64,000 nucleotides of DNA from CBDAPI01 sp965248635 (lineage in GTDB: Bacteria > Acidobacteriota > UBA6911 > RPQK01 > CBDAPI01): assembly GCA_965248635.1 (NCBI GenBank), contig OZ252114.1, positions 4,650,001 to 4,714,000 on the forward strand, in the 5' to 3' direction. Below, piece by piece: positions 1 through 9,420 of the stretch. Below the pieces are notes generated by a model. The model saw only the letters and a program-made list of their open reading frames with translations. It ran no database searches and had not been told where the DNA came from. Position numbers and translations under genes: made by a program. Numbering within the stretch: position 1 is the stretch's first letter; every line of letters begins with the position of its first letter.

Positions 1-945
1 ATCGTATTTGTAGGTGGAACGTTCTTAGCCGTCGTCCTGATTTTCTTTGACCTTGATCCTGGCCTTGGCTCCAATGCGTCTACTTTGTGGGTGAATGGGA
101 AGCTCAACGTTTTTGATTTCGAGTTCAATTACACGGAAATCACTTTTTGGGCATTACTACTGACTGTTCCACAGAATGTGATCGTCAATCTCGGAAGACA
201 GGAAGTGCTTCAACGTTTTATCAGTAATCCCAATGTACGGGAAGCCAAGCGGAGTGCCTGGGCACAGTTTGTTATATCGATTGGAGTGGTTGCCGTATTC
301 TACCTGTTTGGTTCAGCTTTATATTTGTTTTATTTGCAGAACCCGGAAAATCTCATCATCGCCGCAGAACGGCGGGAAGAACTGGTTCCATTCTTTATAG
401 TCCACGAGCTGCCGGTGGGTATTTTGGGTATCATGCTGGCCTCCGTTATTGCGGCCACCATGTCCACCCTGGATACACGTATTCACTCTCAGGCGACTTT
501 GGTAGTGCGCAATCTTTACTAGCCATTTGTTAAGGGCGCTACGGACGACAAGGCGTTCAAGGCCGCACGGTGGGTGGTGGGGATCTTTGGAGCGTTTGTA
601 ACCACAAGTGCATTATATTTTTCCAAGTATTCCAATCAATCGATCTTTGAGTTGACCTTCGATATCCTGGCCATCACGAGCGGTTCCGCAGCATGGATAT
701 TGTTGGGGATTCTTACTAACCGGTTTAATCAGTTCGGGGCTCTCGTATCATGGCCCATTGTGATTGTTTTCAACCTGATTCTGAAGATGTGGTTGGACGT
801 CAACTTTCTGGTGATCGGGATGGCATCACTTGTCGCATCTGGATTGGTCGGTTATGGCGTCAGTCTGTGGGTTCCAGAAAAGAGGCAGATTGATTTCACC
901 GGTCTTACATGGTGGACCCAATTGAGCTCTGGAAAGCATCAATGA
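1..945 (+). pseudogene. Sodium:solute symporter (SSS family), C-terminal part, amber-interrupted
   Basis: The reading frame is open from the window edge, so the 5' end lies outside. Hydrophobic membrane segments alternate with short loops. The stretch ending in STLDTRIHSQATLVVRNLY resembles the conserved late segment of sodium:solute symporters, which import solutes with Na+. A TAG at 520-522 interrupts the gene. The same frame continues without further damage for another 141 codons, including more membrane helices, to a natural-looking end at 945. The residues around the stop (RNLY*PFVKG) suggest a single-base change, perhaps from TGG. Pseudogene is the plain reading; a sequencing error cannot be excluded. 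The transported solute cannot be told. Confidence 0.75.
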
Positions 946-1190
946 CTTTCACGTGTATCCGACAGGAAATGACTTCTCCTCCGAGATCGGGCTGGCGTCT
1001 CTGAACGCCTCAGAGGTAACCTCTAGTACACCGGTGAATCTGGATACTCCAGTTAGGTAACATAGAAAATAGTCCCCAGTGTAGTGGTCAGCGATCTTTA
1101 TGGTGAACTCGACCGGGATCCAAGCTGTTGATAATTTGAATGTTATCGTGTTCCTCTACCGAATTTGTCAGGAAACACCAGAGGAGCACG

Positions 1191-1300
1191 ATGCGTACTC
1201 AGAAGCCTCCAAGAATCCCGCTTCCCAAGGGCTGGCCATCACACGTCAAGTCCGGCGTCCTCCACATCATCTCATTGGCCACGCTACCAGCCCCAAATAG
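1191..1300 (+). pseudogene. N-terminal remnant of an integrase-type transposase
   Basis: A GAGGAG ribosome-binding site at 1181-1186 precedes an ATG and about 35 codons beginning MRTQKPPRIPLPKGWPSHVK. From memory this resembles the N-terminus of DDE integrase-like transposases (IS481/ISNCY-like), which usually begin with a KLPRIPLPKxWPxHVKSA segment. Homology stops after about residue 33. The reading frame then runs antisense through the neighbouring small gene, so only the 5' end of the insertion sequence is left. The preceding ~240 bases (946-1190) hold nothing else I recognise. Confidence 0.5.
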
Positions 1301-1328
1301 GCGACCAAAGATCGCTGGCCCACTGCAC

Positions 1329-1550
1329 CTATTCGCCGTCGCGTCCCTTGCGGTATTCCTCGCGCACCCTCTGCGCGAAACGCTTGAGTCCGAGTTTGGC
1401 GTGCTCGATTTTGGGTTGAGCCTCCCGCCAAGCCTGCTCGGCGCGGGGCTTGACTTGTTCTTCCAGCACCTGCGAGGCCTTGGCGCGGGCTTGCGGGTTA
1501 TGGCGGAGTTCCTGGGCGGCGCGAATCACGAATCGGCGAAGAAGACTCAT
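1329..1550 (-). CDS. Small charged alpha-helical protein, unknown function
   Basis: The 73-residue product is very rich in Arg, Lys, Glu and Ala (for example QARAKASQVLEEQVKPRAEQ) and should be almost entirely helical, possibly coiled coil. There is no signal peptide or membrane segment. It lies downstream of the HU gene on the same strand with an 86-bp gap, so the two may be co-transcribed. I do not recognise the family. The strong amphipathic periodicity and absence of internal stops argue for a real gene, but its small size keeps confidence moderate. Confidence 0.5.
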   Translation of the reverse strand: MSLLRRFVIRAAQELRHNPQARAKASQVLEEQVKPRAEQAWREAQPKIEHAKLGLKRFAQRVREEYRKGRDGE

Positions 1551-1636
1551 CTCTGGATGTATTCAGTATAAGCGAAACTGGCTAGCTGGCCTGCGTGGAC
1601 CACCCATCCCTCGAAATCCGACCAGGGGGGATAAGG

Positions 1637-1912
1637 CTAGGAGTTCAGCAGGTCTTTGAGGCCCTTGCTCAGTTTGAAGTAAGCGACTCTCTTCGCAGGA
1701 ACCTGGACTACCTCGCCGGTCTTTGGATTCCGTCCCCGGCGCGGGCTTCGCTGGCGGTGACGGAAACTGCCAAAGCCGCGCAGCTCGACCTTCTCGCCGG
1801 AATTGAGCGCCTCCACGATGCTGTCCAGGAACGTCTGTACCACCACTTCGGCGTCTGGTCTGGTCAGACCGCTTGTCTTGGCAACGTCGGCCACCAGGTC
1901 GGCTCTGGTCAT
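1637..1912 (-). CDS. HU/IHF-family DNA-binding protein
   Basis: A nucleoid protein that would bind and bend DNA as a dimer. Translation from the ATG at 1912 gives 91 residues, the usual HU length, starting MTRADLVADVAKTSGL and keeping the family features: helical N-terminal half, the GEKVELRGFGSF turn, the arm with RxxRxGRNPKTGE, and the C-terminal helix ending KGLKDLLNS. The frame is open upstream to a GTG at 1942 and an ATG at 1921, adding 3-10 residues. No start has a convincing Shine-Dalgarno sequence, so I chose the one matching family length. HU versus IHF cannot be decided. Confidence 0.88.
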   Translation of the reverse strand: MTRADLVADVAKTSGLTRPDAEVVVQTFLDSIVEALNSGEKVELRGFGSFRHRQRSPRRGRNPKTGEVVQVPAKRVAYFKLSKGLKDLLNS

Positions 1913-2009
1913 AGACTTCATATTCCGGGCCAAAGCGGCCACTGATTCCGATCGAAAACGGCCACCTGCTCCCGCATCCTCGGTTCGCCCTCAAGGCGAT
2001 TCCAAAAGG

Positions 2010-2291
2010 CTACTTCGCCTTCGCCTTCTGCTTCTCTTTCCCTTTCTTTTTTCTCTCAGCCCAGTATTTCTTCATGCTGTCTGATACAGCTTTGCGCTCT
2101 TTGGCAGATAGTTTGCGACTTGTGCGCTTGCGTGTGGGTGTCTTTGTTTCGGCCTTGGTCTTGGGCCTGGGTGTGGTCTTCTCGCTCTCCAATTCGGCTC
2201 TGATCTCCGCAATCTCCTCATCGATGCGCCGTCTCTCTGCTTCGAGTCTTTCTGCTGCAAGTTCCAGTAGTCTTCTTCTATTTAGGGGCAT
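2010..2291 (-). CDS. Small basic coiled-coil protein with Lys-rich tail
   Basis: A 93-residue protein. The N-terminal half is a predicted coiled coil (LAAERLEAERRRIDEEIAEI), followed by a TP/K-rich linker. The C-terminal motif SAKERKAVSDSMKKYWAERK and a lysine tail look nucleic-acid binding, similar in style to histone-H1-like or NUMOD-like basic tails. The start is supported by AAGGAG nine bases upstream of the ATG at 2291. It lies upstream of the HU gene on the same strand, so a chromatin-related role is tempting but only inferred. No family is assigned. Confidence 0.6.
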   Translation of the reverse strand: MPLNRRRLLELAAERLEAERRRIDEEIAEIRAELESEKTTPRPKTKAETKTPTRKRTSRKLSAKERKAVSDSMKKYWAERKKKGKEKQKAKAK

Positions 2292-2403
2292 CAGTCATTT
2301 CTCCTTAGGCTGAATTACTTAACTAAAATGTTGATCTTACCAGACGCCCTGCCAAGGTATCGCCGAATCTACAATCCTCCCGGGATGCCATGGTTATGCC
2401 TGG

Positions 2404-5038
2404 CTACGACAGAAGGCGGATCACCCCCGCCGTCCCGTCGACTTGGACCCTCTGGCCGTCGTGAAGCTTCGTCATCAACCGGTCGATGCCCACAACACAC
2501 GGCTTTCCGTACTCGCGCGCGACCACCGCACCGTGCTGCAGAACCCCGCCGACCTCGAGCACGACTGCGGCGGCGTTCACGAACAGCGGCGTCCAGCCCG
2601 GGTCCGTCGTGTACGCGACCAGCACGTCCCCCCTGTGGACGGGCTTCTCGTGGGGGTCGCGGAGCACCTTGACCGGACCCGTCACCACACCGGGCGACAC
2701 GGCCATCCCGCTCAGCTCGTCGGGCTTCTCCTCACGAGGAGGCGGGCGAAGGATCCGGCCTCGCGAGTCGATCACTTGAGGGAACTCCGTCACCTGGGCC
2801 TTGAGTATCTTGAGGAAGCGCGTCCGCTCCTCGCGCACCTCTCGCAGGTCCAACGAAGCATCCAAGTTGGCCGATTCGAGGTCGCGGACCGTCAGATCGA
2901 AGACGTCCTCGGCTGAATCTAGACGCCCCTCCCGGACCAGGCGTTTGCCCTCAATCAGAGCGCGCTTGCGGAGTGCGTAGTTGAACAAGACTATTTGGTG
3001 TTTGGGCATGTCGCGGGTTCCGGCAAACAGGTCGATGATCCGGTGGACGCGGCGCAACAGCACCCGCCGCAGCTAACCCGAACGGCTCATCAACTCTTCG
3101 TAGGCTCGTCGCCGATCCTCCACGTGGCGCTGGTGCGCGGCTTCCGGATCAAAGCCCTCATCGTCGCCGGTCATGAAGGACATCTGCCTCAGGGCGAGAC
3201 CGGGGTCGTCGGTATAGCGCCGGCTCGCCAGGTCCATCTCCTGAGGACCGCGCCAGCCGTACGTCGCGAGGAAGGCGTCCCATGCGCTCAGGAACTCCGC
3301 TGACATCTGGCGATTCTCGACACGTTCGGCCAAGCGGGTCAGGTCCTCGAAGTCGGATGGGTGCAACAGCTTGGCCAGGCGAAACAGCGCGATGCCCATC
3401 TCGACGACAACGTTGCCCGTGAAGCCGAGTTGGAGCTTTTCGGCGAGTGCGTCCACCTCGGCAGACTTCTTGCCGACCTCACGATTGACCGATCCCAGTG
3501 CGACTAACGAGGCCATGAGCGCGGGCATCGTAGGCTGTCGCCACATGAGTGCGGCGTAGGTCCGCCGGAATTCGGCGAGAGGAAGGCCGTAGTCGAGGGT
3601 CTGGGTAAGCATCTACCTCGTAGGCGTCGACCTTCCGCTGGTACGATCGGTGTACGCGTTCGGGAGACAGGATGGCCCACAGCGTGTTCCAGAAGGAGCC
3701 GCGCAACAGCCACAAAACTCTGGGAACGGACCATAGGATCCCGAATCGCATCCACGGCGGTCTCGTGGCCGCGCGGTACCGCTTATCGTCGCTGTTGGCC
3801 TGGATCTCGGCCATCAGGCGGTCGTTGGGGGCGCTCCCCTTCGACATTGTCTTTGGACTCGCCAACCACATCATGTTGGAGAGATTCATGTACATGCGGC
3901 CGCCCGCGAAGAACACCAGACCCTTCTCAGGGGTGAGCTCGATTCCGAAGAACTCCTCCAGAAAGGAGGAAAGTAAATCTTCCCAGCAATCGAGTACCAT
4001 CGGCGAGAAGGGTACATTAGTCGTCATCCCCTTCGACAGCGCAGCGTCCGCGTAGAGCCTCCTGCGTTCGCCGGGCTGGGTCAGCATTTCGGGCGCGAGC
4101 GGCACGTAGGTGGTAATGGGGCGCGCCTGCAGCACGTGGAGCTGACCGGCGGCGTAGGCCCACTCGATGTCCGTCGGCTTCTGGTAAAGCTCCTCGATTC
4201 GACACATCACGTCGGTCAGCTCGCCGAGCTGGGCTGCGCTGAGGGTGAGCTCCGCCGAACGGTGGCCCTTCCGCTCGATGGTGCCGCCGTCGGGACCCAG
4301 CCAGATCGAGACCTGCTTGGCGCCCAGCTTCTTGTCCACGACCTGTCGACCGACCTTGTCGACGATGAAGTGATCAGGTGACCCGAGCCCGGCGACGACC
4401 GACTCCCCCAGGCCCCAGTTCGCGTTGATGACGGCCTCGTCGTAGTCATTCGTTAGCGGGTTGAGCGAGAACCCCACGCCTGCCACCTCACTGTCGATCT
4501 GCTTCTGCACGACCACTGTGATGCTAGGCGACCGGACGTCGAATCCGTGCTCCTTCTTGTAGACGAGCACGCGCTCATCCAGACTCGAGGCAAAGCAGTG
4601 TCGCACCGCGTCATCCAGATCGGTCGGGCGCACGCCCAGTCGGGTCTCGTAGCCACCGGCGAACGAGGCCTGTGCCAGATCTTCCTCGGGCGAGGAAGAG
4701 CGCACCGCGAACAGCACGTCGTCGCCTAGCGCTGCGAGGTTCTGGCGCAGATCTAGAAGGGCTTGCCGCTGGGTCGCAGTGAGCGGGAGGGCAGGGCAGA
4801 GCTCCTTCAGCTCGTTGCAGAGAGTCGCCCACTTATCCGGTGTTGCATCGACCAGCGCCATCCACGTCGCGGACGTTTGAATCTCATCGAACCAGGGCGC
4901 GAAGAAATCCGTAGTGAGAACGCCGCCGGGCGGAACGGGCAAGCCCCCCTCGACCATCCGGATCAGCGAATAGCCCTTACCGCCGACCTCGGCGAGGGTC
5001 GTTTGCTCGGTGCCGGGAAACGAAACGATCAGGGTCAT
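2404..5038 (-). pseudogene. PEP-synthase/rifampicin-phosphotransferase-like enzyme, frameshifted and amber-interrupted
   Basis: Three consecutive pieces form one PEP-utilising phosphotransferase of about 875 residues. 5038-3613 is the ATP-grasp nucleotide-binding half, with GGKGYSLIRM near the N-terminus and FAVRSSSPEED. After a frameshift near 3605-3615 comes a linker segment (3612-3076). After an in-frame TAG at 3073-3075 comes the swivelling phosphohistidine domain, with GGVLQHGAVVAREYGKP carrying the catalytic His. The family moves phosphate between ATP, a protein His and pyruvate or another acceptor. I chose the ATG at 5038 (MTLIVSF) because GAAGG lies seven bases upstream. Domain order and both catalytic regions are preserved, so decay looks recent. 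The substrate is unknown. Confidence 0.75.
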
Positions 5039-5102
5039 GTCCATACCTTCGTGCTCGATTGTTTGGGTAGAAGACGCCGCTTGCAACGCCCATTTCCGGC
5101 GG

Positions 5103-5138
5103 CGAAGTCGTAGTCTTGGGCCAGGGTGCGGGTGATCT
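5103..5138 (+). repeat. 36-bp direct repeat, copy A
   Basis: This stretch matches 6034-6069 on the same strand with one mismatch; it includes GGGCCAGGGTGCGGGTGATC. Read on the minus strand both copies can encode EITRTLAQDYDF / QITRTLAHDYDF, suggesting two relics of one coding sequence. The pair brackets the membrane-protein gene at 5246-5938. Confidence 0.6.
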
Positions 5139-5245
5139 CGAGCGAGCCGATGATCGGACAGATGCTCTTTGGCCAGCTGGGTGGGACCGGGATTCAGTAT
5201 TTCTCGTCCGTGCCACCGACGGTGCTTCGCTGAAGCACAAGCTCA

Positions 5246-5938
5246 TCAAACCCCGCTTGATGCACTTACATTCAACCCGCTGCGAAGAATGACAACTCCC
5301 GTGACCAGCAGCCACAGCGACTTTACGTGAAAAACCGGCATGTAAAGCGACATCTGATCTGGGAGGAGCATTGTGAGGGCCATCGCCGCCAGGCCGATCG
5401 CGACTGCCCCCCATCCAATCCAGATCGGCACGATCTTCCATTTGATCAGTCCGAAACCCAGCACAAGCAGTCCCAAACCAGAAAACACTCGACTGAACCT
5501 GACGAGGCACGTGACGTATTCCGTGTCAATTCGCAGTGCGTCCACGAACTCGCGAATCTCGACAGTGGAGTTTCCGTTCATGTCCAGGGCTCCCCACGCA
5601 CCGTGGTGATAGTAGAAAGCAGCGCCAAGGGCACCCACTACCATTCCAGCCGTGGCGACTGCGGCCCCCGGCCATACCACGACTCGCGCTTCCGAATTTG
5701 TCAGGAGCGACGCGAGAGCCACCAAAGCGATTGCCGTGACGATCATTCCAAACAAATGGAAACGGAACGTCCAGATCCATAAATCGAAGGTCTCCTGTAC
5801 ACGCGCAAAATCATCAGGCTCAAAAAAGGTCCCGATATGTGTTGGCATCAACATCCAACCTCCCCAGAACATGATTGCGGCGGCGACAAATGACCACGCC
5901 GTAAATCTGGTTGAGAAGTCGCGAACCTTCTGGTTCAT
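5246..5938 (-). CDS. Multi-pass membrane protein, unknown function
   Basis: 230 residues with about six hydrophobic segments, for example FTAWSFVAAAIMFWGGWMLM, IVTAIALVALASLL, AAVATAGMVVGALGAAFYY, IWIGWGAVAIGLAAMALTML and SLWLLVTGVVILRSGL. There is no recognisable catalytic motif. It looks like a small DUF4386-like integral membrane protein, but I cannot assign a family. It is flanked by a pair of 36-bp direct repeats and lies between two degraded genes, so it may have arrived with them. The frame is intact and starts with ATG. Confidence 0.6.
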   Translation of the reverse strand: MNQKVRDFSTRFTAWSFVAAAIMFWGGWMLMPTHIGTFFEPDDFARVQETFDLWIWTFRFHLFGMIVTAIALVALASLLTNSEARVVVWPGAAVATAGMVVGALGAAFYYHHGAWGALDMNGNSTVEIREFVDALRIDTEYVTCLVRFSRVFSGLGLLVLGFGLIKWKIVPIWIGWGAVAIGLAAMALTMLLPDQMSLYMPVFHVKSLWLLVTGVVILRSGLNVSASSGV

Positions 5939-6033
5939 CTACTGTTTCGTGCGAGGCGATACATTTCTTGTCCCATGACTATTTAGCTTACATGGTTTCC
6001 AGACGCCGCAGCGATTCGAGAACTGGGCAGGTA

Positions 6034-6069
6034 CGAAGTCGTAGTCGTGGGCCAGGGTGCGGGTGATCT
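6034..6069 (+). repeat. 36-bp direct repeat, copy B
   Basis: Second copy of the repeat at 5103-5138, same orientation, one mismatch. It lies just upstream of the sialidase fragment and is not part of it. Confidence 0.6.
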
Positions 6070-6299
6070 GGATGAGCTGGTCAAGTGAGGGCTGTATTTG
6101 CTTTGAGGATACCCTTGGCCCCGCAGCACGAATCCGGCTCGCCATGTCGACGACTCATGGAAGAACAAAGGCGGGGGTGGATCGATTTGCGGAGTATGTT
6201 TCCGGGATTGAGGTTTGTTGCGACGGTGTATCTGTGGCGGGCCGCCAGCTCCAGGGCCCGGATCCGGTCGGAAAACCGCCGCCGCACTCCAAGTTTACT

Positions 6300-6698
6300 T
6301 CAGTGCCCATCAAGTTCCGCTCGCTCTGGGCCACCGGCGACCTGGGCCGGATCTGGCGGCCGCACGAAACGCATCGCAACACCTTGATCGAACCCAACCG
6401 CAACGGCAGCCTGTTGCGCTTCGACTACGAGAAGGACGGGAAGCCGAAGCAGGTCCTGCTCTTCGCCAACCCGCACTCTCAAACGGGCCGCGATCACCGC
6501 TCCATCCACGTCAGCTTCGACGAGGGCCGCAGCTGGCCCGAAGAGTACCGACTTCTGCTGGACGAGGGCCGTGGCAACGGCTATCCGAGCATGACCCGCA
6601 CAGACGATTCCCATGTCGGCATCGTCTACGAAGGCAGCCAGGCTCACCTTGTCTTTGAAAAGCTGTCATTGAATGAGTTGTTGAAACTCGCGGAGTGA
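6300..6698 (+). pseudogene. Sialidase (BNR/Asp-box) C-terminal fragment
   Basis: About 130 residues resemble the C-terminal blades of bacterial sialidases: RNGSLLRFDY, LLFANPHSQTGRDHRSIHVS, the Asp-box-like SFDEGRSWPEEY, LLLDEGRGNGYPSMT and the strand IVYEGSQAHLVFEKLSL. Sialidases remove terminal sialic acid from glycans. The N-terminal two thirds, including the catalytic Arg/Asp residues, is absent. The frame extends upstream to 6057 but that part does not look like sialidase and contains no signal peptide, so the gene is 5'-truncated. Confidence 0.7.
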
Positions 6699-6752
6699 GG
6701 GCGTATTGGGGCCACCAGGCGGGGGTACTACTTAGCGACTTGGCTGACTTCT

Positions 6753-7352
6753 TCAGGGCTCTGCGCTCGTAAACAAGGTGTTCCAAATTGCTTTAAACTT
6801 TTCGCATCTCATCGAGAGCGGAACTCTGAGAGTTGAGTTCAAGGTTTCTGTGCTCTCGCGTGGATATGCGCCGTTTCCATGGCTGACATTGTGTTTCAAG
6901 ACCGACTTCAGGTTCACATTGAGATGCTGGTATTCACGACCGACCACTTCTGTAACATCGGCTAGGCTAAATGCTCCGGTCGAACCTTTCACGGCCACTA
7001 ACTCATTCATGCGAAAATAGTCCGAACCTTCACTTTCAACTCGATTACCCTCTTCATCAAGTTTGAGCACACCCCAGGCTTCGAAAGAGGTGGTCGAGTC
7101 GGAGGAGCCACTGCCCGTGCCACCTCTTGCTGGACTGGCTGGAAAACTGTCAACAAGGATCCTGTAAGTCTGAGGTGCAAGATGGTCTGCGACACAGTTC
7201 GTGAGCTCTGCGTAAGGCGGGTCAGCCGTTTTCCCAAGCCTCGTGGCTCTGACTCTCAAGGCTTGAGGAAACACGCTGTGTGATAAGAAAAGAGCTAACA
7301 CTATCAAAAGTCTTGGGACTCTGATGGAACGGCCTCGCAGAAAGTTCATCAT
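6753..7352 (-). CDS. Secreted protein, unknown function
   Basis: 199 residues with a clear signal peptide (RLLIVLALFLSHSVFPQA) and a soluble remainder with a Ser/Gly/Thr-rich stretch near residue 80 (GGTGSGSSDSTTS) followed by beta-rich sequence. No catalytic motif or family is recognisable. The orientation is opposite to both neighbours. The frame is intact from an ATG near 7352; a second ATG lies one codon downstream. Confidence 0.55.
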   Translation of the reverse strand: MMNFLRGRSIRVPRLLIVLALFLSHSVFPQALRVRATRLGKTADPPYAELTNCVADHLAPQTYRILVDSFPASPARGGTGSGSSDSTTSFEAWGVLKLDEEGNRVESEGSDYFRMNELVAVKGSTGAFSLADVTEVVGREYQHLNVNLKSVLKHNVSHGNGAYPRESTETLNSTLRVPLSMRCEKFKAIWNTLFTSAEP

Positions 7353-7548
7353 TTCGCCCTCCCATGCGTGGCTACATCACGCTATGAGAATGTTACCTTC
7401 GCAAGCCCGGGGGGAATTGAAGTTGTTTGTATGACTTAGCTGCCCTAGTACTTTCCGGATCGGGGCACCGAGCACCGTTTCCCCAACCCCAATTTCAACT
7501 AGCTTGAACCTGGGCCCGCATTATAGCAAGGGGTAAACGGAAGGTTCG

Positions 7549-7722
7549 GTGCCCGATTCGAATTTTGCTGATCTGGCTTTCAACCATTTCGAGTGCTACA
7601 AGGTCAAGCTCGCAGAGGGCGAGGTCTTCGAGCCCCAGCCGGTGGCCCTCGTGGACCAGTTCGCCGACAAGGATGGCGTCTTCGTCGAGAAGCCGCTGGC
7701 GCTGTGTTTGCCCCGTACTTGA
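7549..7722 (+). pseudogene. C-terminal fragment of a DUF7450-like domain
   Basis: In one frame about 57 residues read FNHFECYKVK, then VALVDQF, then EKPLALCLPRT and TGA at 7720-7722. This spacing of FxHFxCYKVK, a DQF motif and a final KPxxLCxP resembles the small repeated domain now called DUF7450, found in secreted proteins. Nothing upstream in frame looks like the rest of such a protein, so this is a relic. The assignment is from memory of the motif. Confidence 0.45.
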
Positions 7723-7760
7723 GATGAGCGGTACGATGTTAGGACCCTGGGCGTCTTGAC

Positions 7761-8720
7761 ATGACCAGATCAACCAGCGAGCGCGTTGCCTATTTCAATG
7801 GAAGCATCGTGCCGGAGAGTCAGGTGCTCCTGCCCTTCCGCGATCGCGGATTCCTGTATGGCGACGCAGTGTTCGACACATCGCGAACTTTCGGAGGCAG
7901 GGTCTTCAAGCTCCAGGAGCATATTGATCGACTCTATCGATCGCTCCGCTATACTCAGATCAACCCCGGTCTCACCCCCGGCCAGATGAAGACGATCACC
8001 GAAGAGGTCTTGGAGCGAAACGTTCCGCTACTGGAGGAATATGAAGATTACTGGGTTTTCCAGCGTGTCTCTCGCGGATTGTCAAGCGTGGGAGGGGAAG
8101 AGCCGGAGCGTTCAGGTTCGACTGTCATTGTCGAATGCACTCCTCTGCCGCTGGAGGCGAGAGCGAAATGCGTCCGCGATGGAATCGATGTGATCGTCCC
8201 GGCCATCAGGAGGGTTCCGCAGGAATGCCTCAGCCCCCGGGTCAAGAGCCATAATTATCTGAACCTGGTCATGGGAGACCTGGCGGCCAAAGCCGTGAAT
8301 CCAGACGCTTGGGCGGTTCTGGCCGACACCAGGGGCAATCTGGCGGAGGGATACGGCTGCAACTTCTTCACTGTTCACGAGGGGAGGCTTTACACACCCA
8401 AAGAGCAGTACGTCCTGGCCGGCATAAGTCGGGAGACAGTCATCGTGCTGGCGCGTGAGTTGGGCCTCCCCGTCCTGGAAGAGGATCTGGATCTTTTTGA
8501 CGTCTCCATTGCCGAAGAGGCTTTTCTCACTTCGACCAGCATTTGCATTTGCGGGGTCCGTTCGGTCAATGGAAGTCCCATCGGTGACGGACGGGTACCC
8601 GGTCCGGTGACGAAGCGGTTGATTGAAGCTTACATTCGGCTGGTCCAGTACGACTTCGTGGGCCAGTACCTGAAACACTTGCACGAAAAGCCTCTGGAAA
8701 CAGTCGTCAGGGCAGAATGA
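7761..8720 (+). CDS. PLP-dependent class IV aminotransferase (branched-chain / D-amino-acid type)
   Basis: A 319-residue fold-type IV PLP enzyme. N-terminal FNGSIVPESQVLLPFRDRGF and the substrate-loop YGDAVFDTSRTF match the family. The PLP-binding lysine is K162 in SPRVKSHNYLN, and the cofactor-binding glutamate is E196 in GNLAEGYGCNFF. The TSTSICICGV strand matches the phosphate-binding segment. Such enzymes transfer amino groups between branched-chain or D-amino acids and 2-oxoglutarate; 4-amino-4-deoxychorismate lyase is a related alternative. It stands alone with no biosynthetic neighbours, so the substrate is open. About 30 residues of C-terminal extension (LVQYDFVGQYLKHLHE) go beyond a minimal domain. 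Confidence 0.85.
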   Translation: MTRSTSERVAYFNGSIVPESQVLLPFRDRGFLYGDAVFDTSRTFGGRVFKLQEHIDRLYRSLRYTQINPGLTPGQMKTITEEVLERNVPLLEEYEDYWVFQRVSRGLSSVGGEEPERSGSTVIVECTPLPLEARAKCVRDGIDVIVPAIRRVPQECLSPRVKSHNYLNLVMGDLAAKAVNPDAWAVLADTRGNLAEGYGCNFFTVHEGRLYTPKEQYVLAGISRETVIVLARELGLPVLEEDLDLFDVSIAEEAFLTSTSICICGVRSVNGSPIGDGRVPGPVTKRLIEAYIRLVQYDFVGQYLKHLHEKPLETVVRAE

Positions 8721-9077
8721 TGTGGAAGAGGAGCAGCACTACATAGATGCAGCCTAGGATTAAGGTGAGATCCAAACGACTGAATTTCGGAGGTTGCAAG
8801 CCGTTCCTCTCCTGCGTTAGCGGTCGCCCCTGATTCCAGGATGGCAACAGCACCTGAGAAATTTCAACGGCACCAATTGTCGCATCAAATTACTTACATC
8901 GGATGCAATCACATAATTAGGAATTAGATTAAATCAGCTCGTCTGGTTTGGCGGACCGACGGCGAAACTGGTCCTTGAACTCCCAGCCCAGTAGGCCGAG
9001 TCCGGTGAGGCCATCTCGCAGGGCCGCCGCAGGCCAGTGCGGTACTCAGGACACCTCTGAGCTATACTTCGGCTGTT
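8721..9077. other. Intergenic, no gene recognised
   Basis: About 357 bases between the aminotransferase and the zinc-ribbon protein. AT-rich around 8870-8935, where the promoter of the downstream gene may lie; no convincing hairpin terminator or coding fragment was seen. Confidence 0.4.
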
Positions 9078-9395
9078 ATGTTCTGTCCGGAATGTGGGGC
9101 TGAGTACAGGCAAGGTTTCTATGAGTGTTCGGATTGCCAGGTGGCCCTTGTGCATGAGCTTCCTTCGGAATCGGAGCCGGACTCAGGGGAGAGGATCATC
9201 CCGATCCTGGAGGTCGGCCCAGTGGAGTTCGGGAGGGTCCGGTCCATGCTGGAGGAAGCTGGGATCGAATGCTTTGCAGTCCAGGACGACGGGTTGGGCA
9301 CGGTTCTGGGGACGCGCCTGGCAAGCGGAGTCTGGGTGCAGGTGCGGGAAGAAGATGCAGAGAAGGCAAAACGGATCTTAGCCTGGGCGCGTTAG
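9078..9395 (+). CDS. Zinc-ribbon / DUF2007 putative signal-transducing protein
   Basis: A 105-residue two-part protein. The N-terminus MFCPECGAEYRQGFYECSDC holds two CxxC knuckles that should bind one zinc. The second half (VGPVEFGRVRSMLEEAGIEC to WVQVREEDAEKAKRIL) matches the DUF2007 ferredoxin-like domain seen in putative signal-transducing proteins. It is cytoplasmic, with no signal or membrane segment. Its stop is 25 bp from the DUF5916 gene on the same strand, so the two could be co-transcribed. No biochemical role is known to me. Confidence 0.8.
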   Translation: MFCPECGAEYRQGFYECSDCQVALVHELPSESEPDSGERIIPILEVGPVEFGRVRSMLEEAGIECFAVQDDGLGTVLGTRLASGVWVQVREEDAEKAKRILAWAR

Positions 9396-9420
9396 AATCA
9401 ATAAGTTACGCGATCCAACA

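Noticed and set aside
6057..6299. N-terminal part of the ORF containing the sialidase fragment
   Set aside because: It has no signal peptide or sialidase motif and includes the direct repeat; reading starts only by chance.
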